Under the pieces are notes generated by a model. That model worked only from the letters and a program-made list of their open reading frames with translations. It ran no database searches and was not told the DNA's origin. From positions 186,001 to 250,000 of the forward strand of contig DATKUL010000001.1 in NCBI GenBank assembly GCA_035530615.1: 64,000 bases of DNA, given 5' to 3'. Positions 27,231 through 35,663 of this stretch are shown piece after piece. The position numbers and the translations under genes are program-made. Position 1 is the first letter of the stretch. Each line of letters opens with the position of its first letter. The DNA is from Candidatus Paceibacterota bacterium (lineage in GTDB: Bacteria; Actinomycetota; Actinomycetes; Nanopelagicales; Nanopelagicaceae).

Positions 27231-27944
27231 TTAGAACGCAGCAACCCCATCATTAGTCGTCACTGAACGATTGAGCTTCAAAGTCTCGCCATCCGTGTCG
27301 AGGGTTGGGAGCGAATCAATGAGTGGAATCAAAATGGTTTCGGCTACGCCATAGACACGAAAGAGTTCAGCTATTGGGTCATCATGCTCATCGACCCGGA
27401 GATCGACTATGGGGTACTTCTCCACGCCATATACCTTCAGTGCCGCAGATTGATGGCCGCGTTTATCGCCACCCGCAGAACGACCTGCACTTAATGCCAC
27501 AAGAAGACGCTTAGCTAAGGGTTGAGTGTCATCGGATTCGAAACTCTCCTTCATCGCCACGAGGGTCTCAGCTCCAACGAGCATATTTCCAGCGATCGCA
27601 AAATTCAGTCCAGTAATCTCACCACGCCAGTTGTCACAGTTCTTGCCAGTGAAAGCGGCGCTTCCTCCTTTGTTATCCACAATCCCCAGTTGTCGGAATT
27701 CGATTCCTTCATCTCTACTCTTTAGGTATTCAAGAGTCTCGACTGCGTTATGACCCTTTGCCAAATACTCCAAGCCCCAAATACCCAGATAGGGATTTAC
27801 ATACGCCTGGCTTGCAATAGCCCCAGCATTACTTTTGACGAAAGCACAGAGCATGCCCACCGCCACAAATTTCGTGGAGACTGCAATGCCAAGTTCGCCT
27901 GTACGAGAGCATCGAGCCGTAATAGAAAAAGTGTTGTACTTCAT
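27231..27944 (-). CDS. DUF1028 family protein
   Basis: About 237 residues from the ATG at 27944, which has GAGGAG nine bases upstream; two further in-frame starts lie 9 and 27 bases before it. The start MKYNTFSITARCSRTGELGIAV is typical of DUF1028, an Ntn-hydrolase-like fold often encoded near amino acid and peptide genes. GNMLVG and the SAGRSAGGDKRG segment are further family features. It is divergent from the class V aminotransferase gene and convergent with the lipoprotein gene. It may be a hydrolase of amide-containing metabolites. Confidence 0.85.
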   Translation of the reverse strand: MKYNTFSITARCSRTGELGIAVSTKFVAVGMLCAFVKSNAGAIASQAYVNPYLGIWGLEYLAKGHNAVETLEYLKSRDEGIEFRQLGIVDNKGGSAAFTGKNCDNWRGEITGLNFAIAGNMLVGAETLVAMKESFESDDTQPLAKRLLVALSAGRSAGGDKRGHQSAALKVYGVEKYPIVDLRVDEHDDPIAELFRVYGVAETILIPLIDSLPTLDTDGETLKLNRSVTTNDGVAAF

Positions 27945-27993
27945 GGCCTTCATCTCCTCAGCGGAAACCACAGTGATCTATTTAGTGTCAGGC

Positions 27994-28048
27994 GAAAGGT
28001 TATAGGAAAGTTATAGGAAAGTTACCCGAAAGTTATCGTGTGCACGAT
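27994..28048. promoter_or_regulatory. Four 11-bp tandem repeats and a palindrome in a divergent promoter region
   Basis: GAAAGTTATAG-type units follow each other at 27994 (12 bases), 28006, 28017 and 28028 with 11-base spacing, one helical turn. They run directly into the perfect palindrome ATCGTGTGCACGAT at 28035-28048. The array lies between the divergent DUF1028 and class V aminotransferase genes. Helical phasing suggests cooperative binding by a regulator that is not encoded nearby. Confidence 0.55.
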
Positions 28049-28161
28049 TATAAAGAAGTATGCAAGCAAATATGCATATTCATGATAAGTAACTTCTACA
28101 GAAGCTAATTCTGCAATTAATTCACTAGACTTTGAGTATCACTTCTGTATAACCTTCGCAT

Positions 28162-29856
28162 ATGCGCGGCGTCCAACTACTCCGCCAAATACGCGAGAAC
28201 GTAATAGGCGACGATCAATTGATGGATGGCCCTTACGGACCGCGTCGAGTAACTTATGCAGACTACACAGCAAGCGGAAGATCCTTAACATTTATTGAAG
28301 ATTTTATTCGCAACGAAGTTATGCCGCGATATGCCAATACCCATACTGAAGCAAGTGGAACTGGTTTACAAACAACTCGCTTACGTGAAGACGCGCGCGA
28401 AATTATTCGCAAAGCCGTGGGTGCGACATCAGATGACGTTGTGATTTTTGCAGGATCGGGTGCTACTGGCGCTATTGATAAATTGGTTGGCATCCTCAAC
28501 ATTCGAATTCCTGCCGATCTTGATCGACGGTGGAAATTATCTGATCAGATCCCTAAGAATCAAAGGCCTATTGTTTTTATCGGCCCTTTTGAGCACCATA
28601 GCAACGAACTCTCTTGGCGAGAATCAATCTGCGATGTTGTCACTATTCAGGAGGATACGGATGGTCATGTGGATCTTGACCACCTACGCACTGAACTCGA
28701 CAAGTACGCTAAACGCCCCCTGAAAATTGGTTCCTTCTCGGCAGCAAGCAATGTCACGGGAATCATTACGGATACCGATGCGGTTTCGCAACTGCTACAC
28801 GAACACGGTGCTCTTGCATTCTGGGACTTCGCTGCAGCAGCCCCCTATGTGGAAATCAATATGCACCCCACAAATCCTTTGCATCGCAAAGACGCGATCT
28901 TCCTTAGCCCTCATAAATTCGTTGGGGGCCCGGGAACGCCAGGGATTTTGGTCGTGAACCATGCAGTCATCCACAATACGGTCCCAGTGGTACCGGGCGG
29001 AGGCACCGTTGCGTACGTCAACTCACACGACCATCGCTATTTGGCCGATCCTTCCCACAGAGAAGAGGGCGGAACACCGGCAATTATCGAATCTATTCGC
29101 GCAGGGTTGGTCTTTCAACTTAAAGAGGCCGTCGGCGTCACCGCAATTCATGCGACGGAGAAAAGGTTCTTGTCGCGTGCGATACAAGCGTGGAAATCGG
29201 AACCTCGAATAGAGTTACTTGGCAACCTTGAATCCGAACGACTTTCCATTTTGTCTTTCGTGCTACGCGCTCCTTCTGGAAAACTGCTTCACCATAATTT
29301 CATTGTGGCACTTCTCAATGATCTCTTTGGAATTCAATCGCGCGGTGGTTGTTCTTGTGCGGGACCCTACGGCCATCGGTTGCTCGGGATAGACAATGCT
29401 AAGAGCCACGAAATCGAAGAAGAAATCACAGGCGGCTGCGAGGGAATAAAACCGGGTTGGGTAAGAATCAACTTTAACTATTTCGTCTCTGATGTCGTCG
29501 CAGATTACCTCATCTCGTCTGTGCTCTTTGTCGCGCGGCAAGGGCACCTGTTTCTTTCTGACTACAGTTTTGAACCAGAGACTGGCATGTGGCGTCATCG
29601 CAATGGACCGGTAGAACCAGCATTGCGATTGCGCGAAATCTCATACGGCGAAGATGGTCAGATGCACTACCCCATTCATGATGACCGCGCACCCGAAAGC
29701 GCGCTGGCAGATTATCTAGAACACGCTAAAGACCTCGCAACAGAACGGATCAATCACCCGATGTGGGCAGAAACGCCTGCACAATCCACAATGAGCGATC
29801 GTTTTGAATCTCTGCGCTGGTTTGAACTTCCCTCAGAATGCCTCATTAAACGCTAA
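28162..29856 (+). CDS. Class V aminotransferase (cysteine desulfurase-like)
   Basis: A 564-residue PLP fold type I protein, longer than usual SufS/IscS (about 400) because of a C-terminal extension of roughly 130 residues. The PLP lysine is Lys252 in SPHKFVGGPG, with His145 (EHHSN) and Asp222 (WDFAA) in the normal places. A Cys-containing loop, GGCSCAGPYGH, lies at the position of the desulfurase active-site Cys. It may remove sulfur or an amino group from an imported compound. The next gene, DUF1684 copy 2, starts 13 bases after it, so they are co-transcribed. Confidence 0.85.
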   Translation: MRGVQLLRQIRENVIGDDQLMDGPYGPRRVTYADYTASGRSLTFIEDFIRNEVMPRYANTHTEASGTGLQTTRLREDAREIIRKAVGATSDDVVIFAGSGATGAIDKLVGILNIRIPADLDRRWKLSDQIPKNQRPIVFIGPFEHHSNELSWRESICDVVTIQEDTDGHVDLDHLRTELDKYAKRPLKIGSFSAASNVTGIITDTDAVSQLLHEHGALAFWDFAAAAPYVEINMHPTNPLHRKDAIFLSPHKFVGGPGTPGILVVNHAVIHNTVPVVPGGGTVAYVNSHDHRYLADPSHREEGGTPAIIESIRAGLVFQLKEAVGVTAIHATEKRFLSRAIQAWKSEPRIELLGNLESERLSILSFVLRAPSGKLLHHNFIVALLNDLFGIQSRGGCSCAGPYGHRLLGIDNAKSHEIEEEITGGCEGIKPGWVRINFNYFVSDVVADYLISSVLFVARQGHLFLSDYSFEPETGMWRHRNGPVEPALRLREISYGEDGQMHYPIHDDRAPESALADYLEHAKDLATERINHPMWAETPAQSTMSDRFESLRWFELPSECLIKR

Positions 29857-29869
29857 GGAGAACATCAGA

Positions 29870-30565
29870 ATGGTTTCACGCACTGACTGGGATGCATGGC
29901 GGGCTGCACGATTAGCCTCCGTTGTATCACCAACTGGCAATCTCGCCCTCATCGAAACTCGGTGGCAAGAAGACGGTCAGGAGTTATCTCTAGACGAGGT
30001 GTTGGATGGTCTTCCAGATACGATTAAGGTGACCGACACTTTTCAACGCAATTTTGCGGGTGAGGTAGTAGCACGGGGAATTCGTTTGTGGGATTCACAA
30101 TCTCAAGCGATCCAATCTTTTGAAACAACGGACGTTTATCCCTTTGATCCCGATTGGATCATCGAGGCGACTTATTCCCAGCATCCTGAATCTATTCCAG
30201 TGGCCTTCGAACATATAAAGGACAACGGCGGCACCCGTGACTTGGTAGTGCCTGGCGAGATCACTGTTACGTTAGATGGCGTCGAATTCGTGCTTAGCGC
30301 ATTCGATGATGGGGACAAATTATTACTCGTTTTTGGAGATACAACCAACGGCGCGGAAACATATTCAGCCGGAAGATTCCTCTTTGTCTACCCATCAACC
30401 GGTACCGATCGAATAGTCCTCAATTTCAATCAAGCCTTTGTGCCACCCTGTGGTTTCTCCAGTCATTACAATTGTCCGATGCCACCACCTCAGAATCGTC
30501 TACACATTCCTGTCCGAGCCGGCGAGCGAAACCCAATTTTTCGAAATGGCTACAAAGTAAGTTAA
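29870..30565 (+). CDS. DUF1684 family protein, copy 2
   Basis: About 231 residues from the ATG at 29870, which follows TAAGGAGAACATCAGA; a longer frame reaches back into the previous gene. It is clearly homologous along its whole length to copy 1 at 24887: WDAWRAAR, SPTGNLALIETRW, AGRFLFV, NQAFVPPCGFS and CPMPPPQNRL align directly. It is followed by the second binding-protein gene, repeating the order of copy 1. The family function is unknown. Confidence 0.85.
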   Translation: MVSRTDWDAWRAARLASVVSPTGNLALIETRWQEDGQELSLDEVLDGLPDTIKVTDTFQRNFAGEVVARGIRLWDSQSQAIQSFETTDVYPFDPDWIIEATYSQHPESIPVAFEHIKDNGGTRDLVVPGEITVTLDGVEFVLSAFDDGDKLLLVFGDTTNGAETYSAGRFLFVYPSTGTDRIVLNFNQAFVPPCGFSSHYNCPMPPPQNRLHIPVRAGERNPIFRNGYKVS

Positions 30566-30582
30566 GCCAACAATCAACCGCT

Positions 30583-30611
30583 CAACAAACAACCACCCAA
30601 CAAACAACCAC
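30583..30611 (+). repeat. Direct repeat of a G-free CAA-rich leader before the second binding-protein gene
   Basis: CAACAAACAACCAC occurs at 30583-30596 and again at 30598-30611, just before TAAGGGGAAAAATG. The leader has almost no G and cannot fold well. CA-rich unstructured leaders help ribosome loading, so this may raise expression of the binding protein above DUF1684. Confidence 0.6.
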
Positions 30612-30622
30612 TAAGGGGAAAA

Positions 30623-32122
30623 ATGAAAACCAGAAAGAAAGGCATGAAGCTGGGAGGGATCACCCTTGTGGTTGCCCTCGCTTTGACCATGACCACCGGC
30701 AGCCTCAGCGCAAGCGCAGCCGACAGCAATGCAACCATTGATGTCGGCACACTGCACGAAGTTCAGAACCTGGATAACACCGCCAATGGCGGAGCGGGCC
30801 TGACCGAGGCTTTCAATGGCAATGTGTACGAAGGTCTATTTAAGCTCACCGATGCTGGCAAGATTGAAAACCTATTGGCCAGTAGTTACAAGAAGAGTAG
30901 GGATGGTCTAACTTACACATTCTCACTTCGCAGCGGCGTAAAGTTCCACTCTGGCAAGACTCTTACCTCAGCAGATGTGAAGTCCAGCCTTGAAAGAGTG
31001 ACCGCCGAAGGATCACAATCGCCACAAAAGGGCGACCTAAGCAACATCGCATCAATTACAACACCAGATGCCAGGACCGTTGTTGTCACACTTTCAAAGA
31101 AGTCAATCTCCTTTGTTTACAACCTTACCTACGTATGGATTGTGAATTCAGCGCTTAAGGACATGACCTCGGCTGAAGATGGAACAGGGCCTTACAAGTA
31201 CACATCTTGGACACGGGGATCCTCTATCTCAATCACCCGATTTGATTCATATTGGGGCGCAAATGCGAAGAACAAGGTTGTCGTATTCCATGAGTTCACT
31301 GATGGAACCGCACTAAACAACGCACTTTTGAGCCATGCTGTTGACATCATCACCAGCGAGGGAAATCCAGACGCACTGGCGCAATTCAAGAACGCGAATT
31401 TCAAAATTACCAATGGTCTATCAACAAACAAGCAATTGATAATTTTCAATGATCGAGCGGCACCATTCAATAAGGCACTAGTTCGTAAGGCAATCACCTC
31501 AGCCCTTGACAAGAAGAAGTTGCTCTCATCTGTCTGGGGAGATTACGGCACCGTTTTGCACTCAGTTATGACTCCAATTGATCCAGGCTACGAGGATCTG
31601 AGCTCAATGAATCCTTACAACCCAACTCTGGCAAAGTCGCAACTTGCCAAGGCTGGTTATCCAAAGGGCTTCACATTCACACTCGATACACCAAATGATG
31701 ATCCTCATCCTGCACTCGCTGCATTTATCCAGTCTTCGCTGGCAGAGATCGGCGTCACCATGAAGATCAACATCATTACCACAAGCCAGTGGTTCGAGAA
31801 GATCTACAAAAAAAGGGACTACACCGCAACGATTCAGAATATTCTAAGTGGTCGAAACATTGGTTGGTATGGCAACCCAGACTTCTTCTGGGGTTATAGC
31901 AATCCACGCGTTACCAATTTGATCAGCCAGTCCGAATCTGCAGGTACGTTAGCCGCCCAAGCACATCTTCTAAAGAGAGCTAACCGGCTCGTCGTTGGCG
32001 AAGCCGCCAGTGTCTGGCTCTACCTATACCCCTTGATTGTGGTCTCTTCGAGTTCAATTTCGGGATACCCAATCAATGGAATCAACTCACAGTTCTTCGT
32101 TTACGACATAACGAAGAATTAG
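30623..32122 (+). CDS. Solute-binding protein, family 5 (paralogue 2)
   Basis: A 499-residue paralogue of the lipoprotein at 25647 with the same length and block order. It differs at the N-terminus: a signal peptidase I type signal ends SLSASA-AD and there is no lipobox. AAGGGGAAAA precedes the ATG. It lies upstream of the dppB-type gene and is separated from it by a terminator-like hairpin. The two paralogues may share the transporter while differing in anchoring and ligand range. Confidence 0.9.
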   Translation: MKTRKKGMKLGGITLVVALALTMTTGSLSASAADSNATIDVGTLHEVQNLDNTANGGAGLTEAFNGNVYEGLFKLTDAGKIENLLASSYKKSRDGLTYTFSLRSGVKFHSGKTLTSADVKSSLERVTAEGSQSPQKGDLSNIASITTPDARTVVVTLSKKSISFVYNLTYVWIVNSALKDMTSAEDGTGPYKYTSWTRGSSISITRFDSYWGANAKNKVVVFHEFTDGTALNNALLSHAVDIITSEGNPDALAQFKNANFKITNGLSTNKQLIIFNDRAAPFNKALVRKAITSALDKKKLLSSVWGDYGTVLHSVMTPIDPGYEDLSSMNPYNPTLAKSQLAKAGYPKGFTFTLDTPNDDPHPALAAFIQSSLAEIGVTMKINIITTSQWFEKIYKKRDYTATIQNILSGRNIGWYGNPDFFWGYSNPRVTNLISQSESAGTLAAQAHLLKRANRLVVGEAASVWLYLYPLIVVSSSSISGYPINGINSQFFVYDITKN

Positions 32123-32150
32123 GAGATAATTTCACCGTTAGAATGAGGTT

Positions 32151-32200
32151 CGTATCCAATCCAGATTCCTGAGAGGGTATCTGGATTGGATACGGCTTTT
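32151..32200 (+). terminator. Hairpin after the second binding-protein gene
   Basis: CGTATCCAATCCAGAT and its exact complement form a 16-base-pair stem around a 12-base loop, followed by GGCTTTT. The dppB gene starts 20 bases later in the same direction. Partial termination giving binding-protein excess is the likely role. Confidence 0.75.
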
Positions 32201-32220
32201 AAAAGTCTGGGAGGGCATGA

Positions 32221-33201
32221 GTGAAAGTATCGCCGATGGTTAAATACATCATTCGACGATTAATGGTGCTTGTAATTTCCCTTTTCCTGGCCAGTACCAC
32301 CCTCTTTGTACTTCTGCGAATGTTGCCTGGTGATCCAGCAAATGCCCTCCTGACTGTTGGCGCGACTCCCGAACAGGTCGCTGCAGCGCGTCATTCGGTA
32401 GGGTCAGATCTTCCGATGCTTCAGCAATTCTGGAACTGGCTTCACGATCTAACGACTTTCGAACTCGGTACCTCGCTGATTGGCAATGTTCCAGTGGGGC
32501 CAGAAATAAATTCACGTCTTTCCGTAACCGTTCCTTTGACATTGATTTCCTTCTTTATCGCCATCACAATTGCAGTGCCGCTTGGATTTATAGCCGCCTA
32601 TAAGGCGAAAACTTGGTACGGCGCGCTGCTCAATAGTGTCTCCCAACTTGGCATTGCGATACCTGTCTTTTGGGTTGGTGTAATTCTCATTCTTATTTTC
32701 GCTCTTCGATTCATGATCTTTCCCGCGGGAGGTTTCCCTCCGACAGGCTGGAGTGATCCTGGGCAAGCACTTAGATCGCTTATTCTTCCGGTCGGCACTA
32801 TTGCCCTAGTGATGTCTGCTTCACTCACTCGCTATGTCCGCTCCGCCACATTGGACGTGCTCAACAGTGATTACCTGCGCACTTCGCGATCCCTTGGCTC
32901 CTCCTTCATGCAGGCCATGTGGCGCCATGGCATTAGGAATGCTGCATCCCCAGTCGTATCCATTCTGGGCATGGAACTCGCCACAACATTTATCGGAGCG
33001 GTAGTAGTGGAGGCCGTGTTCGCACTGCCAGGTCTTGGAAGTTTGCTGGTACAAGGCATTGCACAACGCGATTACCCCATTATTCAAGGCATACTTTTTG
33101 TCAGCACCATGGCGGTCCTCATTATTGGTTTTCTTGCAGATCTAGCCCAGCGTTTCATCGACCCTCGCCTTAGTAAATCGTTAGCGGGTCGAAACTCATG
33201 A
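32221..33201 (+). CDS. ABC transporter permease, DppB type (second locus)
   Basis: A 326-residue permease. I use the GTG at 32221, which has GGGAGG six bases upstream; an in-frame ATG is 15 bases later. The protein starts with the DppB-like helix (YIIRRLMVLVISLFL), followed by LLRMLPGDPANALL and the coupling loop SDYLRTSRSLGSS. It overlaps the dppC gene by four bases. Together with the next three genes it completes the importer for the two binding-protein paralogues. Confidence 0.9.
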   Translation: MKVSPMVKYIIRRLMVLVISLFLASTTLFVLLRMLPGDPANALLTVGATPEQVAAARHSVGSDLPMLQQFWNWLHDLTTFELGTSLIGNVPVGPEINSRLSVTVPLTLISFFIAITIAVPLGFIAAYKAKTWYGALLNSVSQLGIAIPVFWVGVILILIFALRFMIFPAGGFPPTGWSDPGQALRSLILPVGTIALVMSASLTRYVRSATLDVLNSDYLRTSRSLGSSFMQAMWRHGIRNAASPVVSILGMELATTFIGAVVVEAVFALPGLGSLLVQGIAQRDYPIIQGILFVSTMAVLIIGFLADLAQRFIDPRLSKSLAGRNS

Positions 33202-34025
33202 GCACTCCCAAGAAATTACGCTCGCTGCCGCTAATAATTGGTTGCATTCTTGTTGGCTTTATAGCCAGCATGGCTCTGATCTCCCTTTTCTGGACGCCCT
33301 ACTCCGTCGGCGATATGACTGGTGACCGACTCGGTCCGCTAAGTAGTAACCATTGGTTGGGTACTGACAAACTCGGCCGCGATCTCTTATCACGCGTGAT
33401 GATCGGTGCTCGGATTGCAATTACTGTCGGGTTTGCATCTGTCTTGATTGGGGCAATCCTCGGTGTGATCTTTGGGCTCATCGCCGGCTTTGCTCAACAC
33501 TGGGTGGACGAATCATTCTCGGCAATGTTTGACATCCTTATCGCATTCCCAACTCTGCTCCTAGCAATGCTTGTCGTAGCTGCCAGAGGAGCCTCATTGG
33601 CTTCAGCGATTATCGCCATTGGTTTTGGTATGTCTGCGATTGTTGCCAGGCTGACTCGGCTTCTCGTCAAGCGAGTGCTCGCGAAGGACTTCATAACTGC
33701 CTCGCGTGCTTCGGGAACTTCCTGGACGCGCATAATTTTCGTCCATGTTCTTCCAAATATTTGGCCCACCCTAATAGTCACCTTTGCCCTGCAATTCGGT
33801 TTTGCTGGTCTAACTGAAGCCAGCCTTTCTTATCTCGGGCTCGGCGCCCCTCCTCCCAATGCGTCATGGGGAAGCTTGTTGCAAGAAGCGCAGGCCACCG
33901 TACTTATTTCTCCGGTAGCCGCAATTGCACCTGGTCTGTTGCTTGTTTGCTTGGTGATCGGGATGAACATGGTTGCTGATGGATTACGGGATATCGCCGA
34001 CCCCACGTTGCGGCGGTCACGATGA
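33198..34025 (+). CDS. ABC transporter permease, DppC type (second locus)
   Basis: A 275-residue permease with an N-terminal helix, the family phrase WLGTDKLGRDLLSR, and the EAA loop around ITASRASGTSWTRI. It overlaps both neighbours by four bases (ATGA junctions), showing a strictly coupled transporter operon. Slightly shorter than the DppC protein of the first locus, with no missing segment apparent. Confidence 0.9.
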   Translation: MSTPKKLRSLPLIIGCILVGFIASMALISLFWTPYSVGDMTGDRLGPLSSNHWLGTDKLGRDLLSRVMIGARIAITVGFASVLIGAILGVIFGLIAGFAQHWVDESFSAMFDILIAFPTLLLAMLVVAARGASLASAIIAIGFGMSAIVARLTRLLVKRVLAKDFITASRASGTSWTRIIFVHVLPNIWPTLIVTFALQFGFAGLTEASLSYLGLGAPPPNASWGSLLQEAQATVLISPVAAIAPGLLLVCLVIGMNMVADGLRDIADPTLRRSR

Positions 34026-34882
34026 AGATAGTGGATGTACAAAATCTTAGTGTTCAGACAATTGATGGATCCAATGTTGTTTCGGAGATTTCATTCTCAA
34101 TTGAGCCAGGAGCGCGTTTAGGTTTAATTGGTGAATCCGGTTCTGGAAAATCAATGACAGCCTTAGCGATTATGGGCTTACTACCGGCCGAGTTGAAGGC
34201 ATCGGGAAGTTTGCGCTTAGGAAATGGAAAAAACGAACCCGTGCAGATTCTGGGAACTCCCGAGAAAATGCTCAATCGAATCCGCGGCACCGTAGCCAGC
34301 ATTGTCTTCCAGGAGCCTCTCACCGCCCTTGACCCTCTCATGAAGATCGGCCGCCAATTATCCGAACCACTTCGCCGCTGGCAAGGGCTGACGGGTGATG
34401 CCCTTAAGGATGCCGTCATCTCCGCCCTCGCCGAAGTACATATAAACAAACCAGAACGAATTGCGGCCTCTTACCCTTACGAAATCTCTGGAGGCGAGCG
34501 ACAACGAGCGGCAATTGCGATGGCGCTGGCATGTGAACCTGCACTCCTCATTGCGGATGAACCAACGACCGCTTTAGATGTCACCGTGCAAGCGGAGATA
34601 CTCACACTGCTTGATGCAGTTGTTTCCAATCGAGGAATGTCACTTCTCTTCATTAGCCATGATCTTGCCGTCGTTTCGAGAATCACTGATCGCGTCCTGG
34701 TCATGAAGGATGGCTCAGTCGTCGAATCCGGCTCATTGCGGGACGTCCTGCGAGATCCGCAGCACCCATACACGCGGGACCTGGTCACCAGTGCCAAAGA
34801 ACTTGATAACGCATTAGACATAGCACTAGATATTGAAAAAGGTACCGAGATTGGAGGAAGCGATGACTTCGCCAATTCTTGA
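34022..34882 (+). CDS. ABC transporter ATP-binding protein, DppD type (second locus)
   Basis: A 286-residue ATPase with Walker A GESGSGKS (residues 37-44), signature ISGGERQR, and Walker B followed by ADEPTTALD. It is about 50 residues shorter than the DppD protein of the first locus and lacks its cysteine-containing C-terminal extension. The next gene starts inside its 3' end (20-base overlap). Confidence 0.9.
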   Translation: MKIVDVQNLSVQTIDGSNVVSEISFSIEPGARLGLIGESGSGKSMTALAIMGLLPAELKASGSLRLGNGKNEPVQILGTPEKMLNRIRGTVASIVFQEPLTALDPLMKIGRQLSEPLRRWQGLTGDALKDAVISALAEVHINKPERIAASYPYEISGGERQRAAIAMALACEPALLIADEPTTALDVTVQAEILTLLDAVVSNRGMSLLFISHDLAVVSRITDRVLVMKDGSVVESGSLRDVLRDPQHPYTRDLVTSAKELDNALDIALDIEKGTEIGGSDDFANS

Positions 34883-35663
34883 AACGCGCAATCTCAACTT
34901 CTCTTATAACTCTGGAGTTCCGATTCTCCATGACGTAAATATCTCGATCACCAAGGGCCAGAATGTTGGCCTTGTCGGAGAGTCAGGTTCGGGAAAGAGC
35001 ACCATTCTTCGACTACTTCTTGGAATTTATCGTCCAACGCAGGGTCAAATACTCTTCGCGGGAGAGGAACTCGCCCTACGCAACAAGGAGCAAGCTCGCA
35101 GATTCAGAAGCCAGGTGCAAGTTGTCTTTCAAGATCCGTACTCTTCACTGGATCCCCGCCAACGGGTTGACCAATTAATCGCTGAACCACTGCGCTCTCT
35201 TGGCATTGCAAGAGATGCGAATGTCGGTGGAAGTCGAGCCCATATTCGAGAGTGGATAGAGAATGAAGTTGTGGAGGCTCTAAAGTCAGTTGGACTGCCA
35301 GCTGATTCTGCGCGGCGCTACCCCGATGAATTCTCCGGTGGACAACGCCAGAGAATCGCCATCGCCCGTGCGATTGTCTGCAAACCGCAAGTTCTTCTCG
35401 CAGACGAACCAGTGAGCGCCTTGGACGTTTCGACTCGAGTAAGGGTTATCGAACTCATTGCCGAACTCGGAGCGACAAAAAATCTCACGATTGTCATGGT
35501 CTCCCACGACCTTGCTGTCGTAGCCGCACTTTGCAAGCAGAGCATCGTTCTTGAAAAGGGATTCGTCGTAGAGCAAGGCTCGACGGCCTCAGTTCTTGGA
35601 GCACCCAGCCACGCCTACACGCAAAGATTGATCGAGAGTTTGCCTCGCCTACCAGTTAATTAA
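34863..35663 (+). CDS. ABC transporter ATP-binding protein, DppF type (second locus)
   Basis: About 266 residues from the ATG at 34863, which follows GGAGGAAGCG; a longer frame starts 30 bases upstream without such a site. Walker A is GESGSGKS (residues 39-46), the signature FSGGQRQR, and Walker B is followed by ADEPVSALD. Like its partner it lacks the long C-terminal tail. Its 3' end overlaps the convergent DUF885 gene by four bases. Confidence 0.9.
   Translation: MTSPILETRNLNFSYNSGVPILHDVNISITKGQNVGLVGESGSGKSTILRLLLGIYRPTQGQILFAGEELALRNKEQARRFRSQVQVVFQDPYSSLDPRQRVDQLIAEPLRSLGIARDANVGGSRAHIREWIENEVVEALKSVGLPADSARRYPDEFSGGQRQRIAIARAIVCKPQVLLADEPVSALDVSTRVRVIELIAELGATKNLTIVMVSHDLAVVAALCKQSIVLEKGFVVEQGSTASVLGAPSHAYTQRLIESLPRLPVN

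Noticed and set aside
27994-28038. A CRISPR array, because of regularly spaced repeats
   Set aside because: The units are contiguous 11-mers without spacers and there are no cas genes.
34490-34505. A third copy of the 17-base junction motif inside the dppD gene
   Set aside because: Only nine bases match and they encode the ABC signature SGGER; chance similarity.
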